From Gammaproteobacteria bacterium SG8_30 (GTDB lineage Bacteria > Pseudomonadota > Gammaproteobacteria > Steroidobacterales > Steroidobacteraceae): a stretch of DNA of 32,837 nt. Shown here in pieces: positions 28,748 to 32,837 of the stretch. The notes under the pieces were generated by a model. The model searched no databases, had not been told where the DNA came from, and saw nothing but the letters and a program-made list of their open reading frames with translations. Location of the stretch: positions 1 through 32,837 of the forward strand of contig LJNS01000018.1 of the NCBI GenBank assembly GCA_001303245.1, written 5' to 3'. The translations under genes and the position numbers were made by a program. The number at the start of each line of letters is the position of its first letter. The first letter of the stretch is position 1.

Positions 28748-29711
28748 GGCGCGGTTGGACACCGGGCCGCAACGCGAGGTCTCCTTCGAAGGCGCGGGCA
28801 ACGATCGCCTGGCGGCCGTCTGCGGCCCGCTGGATGAGCACCTGCGACAGATCGAGGACCGGCTGGGTCTCCAGATTCGGCGCCGGGGAATGCACTTCTC
28901 GGTCGTCGGCGGCCAGGCGGACGCCGGGGCGGCGATCCTGGGCGAACTCTTTGCGCGGTCCGCCACGGGGCCGGTCACGCCGGAGGACGTCCACCTGGCG
29001 ATCCAGGAATCGGGAATGGAAGGGCCGCCCGAACCCGACGCGCTCGCGGTGCGCACGCACCGCGGCCTGATCCGCGGACGAGGCAGCAACCAGGCCGGCT
29101 ACCTGAAGAACATCCGCGATTACGACCTGACCTTCGGCATCGGCCCTGCAGGCACGGGCAAGACCTACCTCGCCGTGGCCAGCGCCGTCGACGCGTTGCA
29201 GCGTGACGCGGTGCGGCGGCTGGTGCTGGTGCGCCCGGCCGTGGAGGCCGGGGAACGCCTCGGCTTCCTGCCGGGCGACATGGCGCAGAAGGTCGACCCC
29301 TACCTGCGGCCCATGTACGACGCGCTCTACGAGATGATCGGCTTCGAGCGGGTCGCGCGACTGATGGAGCGCAACGTGATCGAGGTCGCGCCGCTCGCCT
29401 TCATGCGCGGGCGCACCCTAAACGAGTCGTTCGTCATCCTGGACGAGGCGCAGAACACGACCATCGAGCAGATGAAGATGTTCCTGACGCGCATCGGGTT
29501 CGGGTCCAGGGCGGTAGTGACCGGCGACGTGACGCAGACGGATCTGCCGGCCCACCGGCGGTCCGGGCTGCGTCACGCGATGGACGTGCTCGCCGACGTA
29601 CCGGGCATCGCGTTCACGCTGTTCACCGCCCGGGATGTCGTGCGGCACGCGCTGGTCGCCCGGATCGTCGAGGCCTACGAGCGTGACAAGGCGAGCGGGG
29701 ACGAGACGTGA
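28740..29711 (+). CDS. ybeZ: PhoH-like ATPase (YbeZ)
   Basis: YbeZ is a cytoplasmic P-loop NTPase, thought to be RNA-related, that works with the RNase-like YbeY in rRNA processing and ribosome quality control. The 323-residue product has Walker A GPAGTGKT at 135-142, [17 protein letters not shown], and Walker [11 protein letters not shown] at 231-240, all as in E. coli. The start is uncertain. GTG 28740 overlaps the miaB stop by 8 bases but has no Shine-Dalgarno. TTG 28755 has GAGG 5 bases upstream and would give a product five residues shorter. The order phoH-ybeY-corC-lnt fits E. coli ybeZYX-lnt. Confidence 0.94.
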   Translation: MAEARLDTGPQREVSFEGAGNDRLAAVCGPLDEHLRQIEDRLGLQIRRRGMHFSVVGGQADAGAAILGELFARSATGPVTPEDVHLAIQESGMEGPPEPDALAVRTHRGLIRGRGSNQAGYLKNIRDYDLTFGIGPAGTGKTYLAVASAVDALQRDAVRRLVLVRPAVEAGERLGFLPGDMAQKVDPYLRPMYDALYEMIGFERVARLMERNVIEVAPLAFMRGRTLNESFVILDEAQNTTIEQMKMFLTRIGFGSRAVVTGDVTQTDLPAHRRSGLRHAMDVLADVPGIAFTLFTARDVVRHALVARIVEAYERDKASGDET

Positions 29712-29733
29712 GCGGCAGGGGCCGGGGGACGCG

Positions 29734-30195
29734 ATGCGAGATCTAGCCCGCGTGCAGTACGGTACGCGCAGGCCCTATGCGCCAGCCGTCGCGAGCCTGC
29801 AGGGCTGGACGCGCGCGGTCCTTCCCGCGACCCTGCGGGGCGCCTGGCTCGGGATCCGCGTCGTCGACGAGGCCGAGGGCCGGCGGCTCAACAGAGACTA
29901 CCGGGGCAAGGACGGGGCGACGAACGTGCTGTCCTTCGGTGCCGGCGGCTTGCCGGCGGGGTCGGGAGGCTTCCTGGGCGACCTCGCGATCTGCGCGCCG
30001 GTTGTGGCGCGCGAGGCGAGGGAGCAGGGCAAGGACCTGCGCGCGCACTGGGCCCACATGGTGGTCCACGGCACGCTGCACCTGCTCGGCTTCGACCACG
30101 AGCGCCGGGCCGACGCAGCCAGGATGGAGGCGCGGGAGCGCGAGGCGCTCGCCGCGCTGGGATTCGGGGATCCTTACGAGGCCGGACGGGGATGA
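29734..30195 (+). CDS. ybeY: Endoribonuclease / rRNA maturation factor YbeY
   Basis: YbeY is a zinc-dependent protein needed for 16S rRNA 3' maturation and 70S quality control. The 153-residue product (E. coli 155) has the metal motif H-x3-H-x5-H at His112, His116 and His122 (HGTLHLLGFDH), and the conserved RDYRGKDGATNVLSF segment with Arg57. ATG 29734 has GGGGGA 4 bases upstream and lies 22 bases after ybeZ. Its stop overlaps the corC start (ATGA). Confidence 0.97.
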   Translation: MRDLARVQYGTRRPYAPAVASLQGWTRAVLPATLRGAWLGIRVVDEAEGRRLNRDYRGKDGATNVLSFGAGGLPAGSGGFLGDLAICAPVVAREAREQGKDLRAHWAHMVVHGTLHLLGFDHERRADAARMEAREREALAALGFGDPYEAGRG

Positions 30196-31043
30196 GCGAA
30201 GAAGGTGGCAGAGCGAGCTGGCTCAGGCGACTGGTGGGCGGCGGGGAGCCGCGCGACCGGGCCGAGCTGGTCGCGCAGCTTCGTGAGGCCGGCGCCCGCG
30301 AACTGATCGATGCGGATGCACTGTCCATGATCGAGGGCGTCCTCGAGGTCGCCGATCTCCAGGTGCGCGACATCATGGTGCCCCGCTCGCAGATGGTCGT
30401 CCTCGAGCGCGATTGCCCGCCCGAGGAAATGCTGCCGGTGATCGTCGAGTCGGGCCACTCGCGCTTTCCGGTGATCGGCGAGGACCGCGACCAGGTCGTC
30501 GGCATCCTGCTCGCGAAGGACCTGCTGCGTTACTTCGGAGAGGAGGGGGACGGGTCCTTCGACATGCGCGAGATGCTGAGGCCCGCCGTTTTCGTGCCGG
30601 AGAGCAAGCGGGTCAACGTCCTGCTCAAGGAGTTCCGGGTCAGCCGCAACCACATGGCGGTCGTCGTCGACGAGTACGGCGGCGTCTCCGGGCTCGTCAC
30701 CATCGAGGACGTCATCGAGGAGATCGTGGGCGACATCGCCGACGAATACGACATCGAGGAGGACCAGACGATCCGGCGCGAGGGCGAGCGCCAGTACGCG
30801 GTGCACGCCCTGGCGCGAATCGAGGACTTCAACGAGTATTTCGGCGCGACCTTCAGCGACGAGGAATTCGACACGATCGGCGGACTGGTCATGCACCAGT
30901 TCGGACGCCTGCCGAAGCGCGGCGAGTCCGTGACAATCGAAGGCTTCGAGTTCAGGGTGTTGCGTTCCGATCGTCGCCGGATCGACCTGCTGCGGGTAGT
31001 CTGCCCGCGGGAACTGACTCCGCCCGGTGACGCGGGCGCGTGA
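30192..31043 (+). CDS. ybeX: CBS-domain protein CorC/YbeX
   Basis: CorC/YbeX has been linked to Mg2+/Co2+ efflux and, more recently, to ribosome metabolism; the exact role is unsettled. The 283-residue protein (E. coli 292) has no membrane segment. It carries two CBS domains (about residues 60-185, with VRDIMVPRSQMVVL, SGHSRFPVIGEDRD and VVVDEYGGVSGLVTIEDVIEEIVGDI) and a C-terminal CorC/HlyC domain (about 205-275). The start overlaps the ybeY stop by 4 bases, and lnt follows at once. Confidence 0.95.
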   Translation: MSEEGGRASWLRRLVGGGEPRDRAELVAQLREAGARELIDADALSMIEGVLEVADLQVRDIMVPRSQMVVLERDCPPEEMLPVIVESGHSRFPVIGEDRDQVVGILLAKDLLRYFGEEGDGSFDMREMLRPAVFVPESKRVNVLLKEFRVSRNHMAVVVDEYGGVSGLVTIEDVIEEIVGDIADEYDIEEDQTIRREGERQYAVHALARIEDFNEYFGATFSDEEFDTIGGLVMHQFGRLPKRGESVTIEGFEFRVLRSDRRRIDLLRVVCPRELTPPGDAGA

Positions 31044-31047
31044 ACTG

Positions 31048-32568
31048 ATGCAGCTGCCCTCGCTCGCGACGCGCTACGGCGCGTGGTTGGCGCTCGCCTC
31101 CGGGGCCGCCTGTTCGCTGGCCTTTGCACCCGGCGCCCTGTTTCCTCTGGCCGTCGTCTGTCCGGCCGTGCTGGCCCTGCTCTGGGAGGGTGCCCCGCCG
31201 CGCCGCGCCGCGGCGCTGGGCTTCGCCTTCGGTGCCGGCCTGTTCCTGTCGGGCACCTACTGGATCTACACGGCAGTCCACGTCTTCGGCAGGGCACCGA
31301 TCTGGCTCGCCATCTTCCTGATGCTGGGCCTCGTGGCCATCATGGCGACTTACTATGCGCTGGCAGGCTGGCTGCTCGCGCGCTTCCTGCCCCGGCCCGG
31401 GGTGATGCGCCACCTGCTGGCGCTGCCGGCGCTCTGGGTGCTGATGGAGTGGCTGCGCGGCTGGCTGTTCAGCGGGTTTCCGTGGCTCGAGACGGGCTAT
31501 GCCCACAGCGACTCGCCGCTGGCCGGCTTCGCGCCGCTGGGCGGCATCCACCTGGTCACGCTGGCCTCGATGGTCACGGCCGGCGCCCTGGTGTCGAGCC
31601 TGCTGGGAGGTGCGCGCGAGAGGGTGACCGCGATCGTCGTCGTGGCGTCGCTGTGGACGACGGGCGTGGCACTGCGCGAGCGCAGCTGGACCGATCCGGT
31701 CGGCAGCGACATCTCCGTGGCCATCGTTCAGGGAGCGATTCCGCAGGACCTGAAGTGGGAGGAGTCGCATCGCGCCGAGACGCTGCGCCTCTACCGGAGC
31801 ATGACGGAGCAGGTCCTGGGCACCGACCTCATCGTCTGGCCCGAGGCGGCGCTGCCCAGCCTCGCCCACGAGGCCGGGCCGTACCTCGCCGGCCTCTGGG
31901 AGGAGGCCGAGGAGCAGGGCTCGGACCTGATGCTGGGGCTCTTGCGCTACGACGAGCTCACCGGTCGCTATTACAACGGCCTGCTCGCTCTCTCCGGGGG
32001 CGAGGCAGGGTGGTACTACAAGCGGCGCCTGGTCCCGTTCGGGGAGTTCTTCCCGGTGCCGGCGTTCATGCGCCGCTGGATGCGGCTGATGAGCCTCACC
32101 TACGTGGACATGTCGCCCGGCGCGGACGACCAGCCCCCGCTCAAGGCCGCCGGACAGAAGATCGGTGTCACCATCTGCTACGAGGACGCCTACGGTTCCG
32201 AGCAGCTTGCCGTGCTCGAAGAGGCGACGCTGCTCGTCAACGTGACGAACAATGCTTGGTTCGGGGACTCGACGGCTCCGCACCAGCAGTTGCAGATGGC
32301 GCGGTTCCGGGCGCTCGAGGCCGGACGCTACCTGGTGCGCGCGACCTCCAACGGCATCAGCGGCATCATCGGGCCCGACGGCACGGTGGTCGAGCGCGCG
32401 ACGCAGTTCGTCCCCGAGGTGCTCGAAGGCCGGGTCCGTCCTTTCGCCGGGCTCACCCCATATGCGCGCACCGGCAACTGGCCGGTGCTGGTGCTGTCGT
32501 TCTGCGTCTGCGCCCTGTCCGCGTACTTCGGCCGGCGCCGCGGCGCGCCGTCGACGCCCGACGCCTAG
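31048..32568 (+). CDS. lnt: Apolipoprotein N-acyltransferase
   Basis: Lnt adds the third acyl chain to the N-terminal cysteine of lipoproteins in the inner membrane, the last step of lipoprotein maturation. The 506-residue protein (E. coli 512) has about six N-terminal membrane helices, a periplasmic nitrilase domain and a final C-terminal helix. The catalytic triad is visible as Glu266 (IVWPEAALP), Lys325 (WYYKRRLVPFGEF) and Cys377 (VTICYEDAYG). The C-terminal GLTPYARTGNWP is a family mark. I chose ATG 31048, 4 bases after the corC stop; GTG 31027 inside corC would add seven residues. Neither has a clear Shine-Dalgarno, so translation is probably coupled to corC. Confidence 0.96.
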   Translation: MQLPSLATRYGAWLALASGAACSLAFAPGALFPLAVVCPAVLALLWEGAPPRRAAALGFAFGAGLFLSGTYWIYTAVHVFGRAPIWLAIFLMLGLVAIMATYYALAGWLLARFLPRPGVMRHLLALPALWVLMEWLRGWLFSGFPWLETGYAHSDSPLAGFAPLGGIHLVTLASMVTAGALVSSLLGGARERVTAIVVVASLWTTGVALRERSWTDPVGSDISVAIVQGAIPQDLKWEESHRAETLRLYRSMTEQVLGTDLIVWPEAALPSLAHEAGPYLAGLWEEAEEQGSDLMLGLLRYDELTGRYYNGLLALSGGEAGWYYKRRLVPFGEFFPVPAFMRRWMRLMSLTYVDMSPGADDQPPLKAAGQKIGVTICYEDAYGSEQLAVLEEATLLVNVTNNAWFGDSTAPHQQLQMARFRALEAGRYLVRATSNGISGIIGPDGTVVERATQFVPEVLEGRVRPFAGLTPYARTGNWPVLVLSFCVCALSAYFGRRRGAPSTPDA

Positions 32569-32600
32569 CTCCGGCTCGGTGTCGGCCCGCAAACGGCGGA

Positions 32601-32627
32601 AGCGCGAATCGACCCGTGGGTCGCGCT
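32601..32627. terminator. Hairpin between convergent lnt and transporter genes
   Basis: AGCGCGA at 32601-32607 pairs perfectly with TCGCGCT at 32621-32627; alternatively CGACC 32610-32614 pairs with GGTCG 32619-32623. It overlaps the last base of the minus-strand stop. There is no T-run. It probably serves as a shared 3' end. Confidence 0.4.
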
Positions 32628-32837
32628 CAGCCGTCCTGCTCGGCAAGGCGCGTCGCGTAGGGCCCGCGGGCGGATAGCAATAGCAGCGCGGCGCACGGTG
32701 CCGCCAGACCGACGATCCACGTCATGGAATCGGCGATGCGCAGCTCGTCGCCGAACGCGTAGTCGTTGACGAATCCGGTCATGAAGGAGCCCAGGCCGAT
32801 GCCGGCGAGATTCACGCAGAACAGGTAGACCGCGGAC
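32627..32837 (-). CDS. MFS-type transporter, C-terminal part only
   Basis: The frame is open to the window edge and only the last 69 residues are present (SAVYLFCVNLAGIGLGSFMT to ATRLAEQDG, stop at 32629-32627). Two hydrophobic helices are visible, separated by a short polar stretch, FVNDYAFGDELRIADS. The pattern of a helix with Asn and several Gly, then a loop with ND and a final helix followed by a short basic tail, is what I know from helices 11-12 of major facilitator transporters of the sugar-phosphate/Spinster type. The substrate cannot be told. An in-frame GTG at 32815 is internal, not the start. Confidence 0.65.
   Translation of the reverse strand, partial: SAVYLFCVNLAGIGLGSFMTGFVNDYAFGDELRIADSMTWIVGLAAPCAALLLLSARGPYATRLAEQDG

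Overview
The window is 32.8 kb of GC-rich bacterial chromosome with almost no space between genes. It carries the complete S10-spc-alpha ribosomal protein order of a gammaproteobacterium, and further blocks known from E. coli: divergent uvrA/ssb, miaB-ybeZ-ybeY-ybeX-lnt, mscL, and a 444-residue PepQ-type prolidase. Protein similarity, as recalled rather than searched, fits a high-GC gammaproteobacterium, perhaps around Xanthomonadales/Nevskiales/Steroidobacter-like lineages. The exact genus cannot be read from the sequence. I see no mobile element, phage gene, CRISPR array, tRNA or rRNA.

Bases 1-15163, plus strand, hold the 3' part of tuf and then rpsJ, rplC, rplD, rplW, rplB, rpsS, rplV, rpsC, rplP, rpmC, rpsQ | rplN, rplX, rplE, rpsN, rpsH, rplF, rplR, rpsE, rpmD, rplO, secY, rpmJ | rpsM, rpsK, rpsD, rpoA, rplQ. 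These encode ribosomal proteins, the SecY translocon channel and the RNA polymerase alpha subunit. Two internal promoters stand out. One lies in a 192-base gap between rpsJ and rplC, followed by a leader that can fold into an attenuator-like structure. The other lies just before rpsM. A strong intrinsic terminator follows rplQ at 15235-15263.

Bases 15164-20621 are a looser region: mscL (osmotic safety valve), pepQ on the minus strand, a small alanine-rich lipoprotein with its own promoter and terminator, a GNAT acetyltransferase coupled to an exported gamma-glutamyltransferase-family protein, and a minus-strand periplasmic copper chaperone (PCuAC) downstream of uvrA.

Bases 20657-24221 are the divergent uvrA/ssb pair, with a perfect inverted repeat between them. 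Bases 24430-27249 encode a large membrane PAS-GGDEF-EAL protein with intact motifs for both making and degrading c-di-GMP. Bases 27383-32568 are miaB-phoH(ybeZ)-ybeY-corC(ybeX)-lnt, tightly packed or overlapping: tRNA modification, rRNA maturation/quality control, and envelope lipoprotein acylation. The window ends inside a minus-strand gene for an MFS-type transporter.

Most of the window is ordinary core genome. The parts most worth a second look are the rpsJ-rplC leader, the distinct codon use of tuf, the uvrA/ssb palindrome and the low-complexity lipoprotein. I found no convincing previously undescribed multi-gene system.
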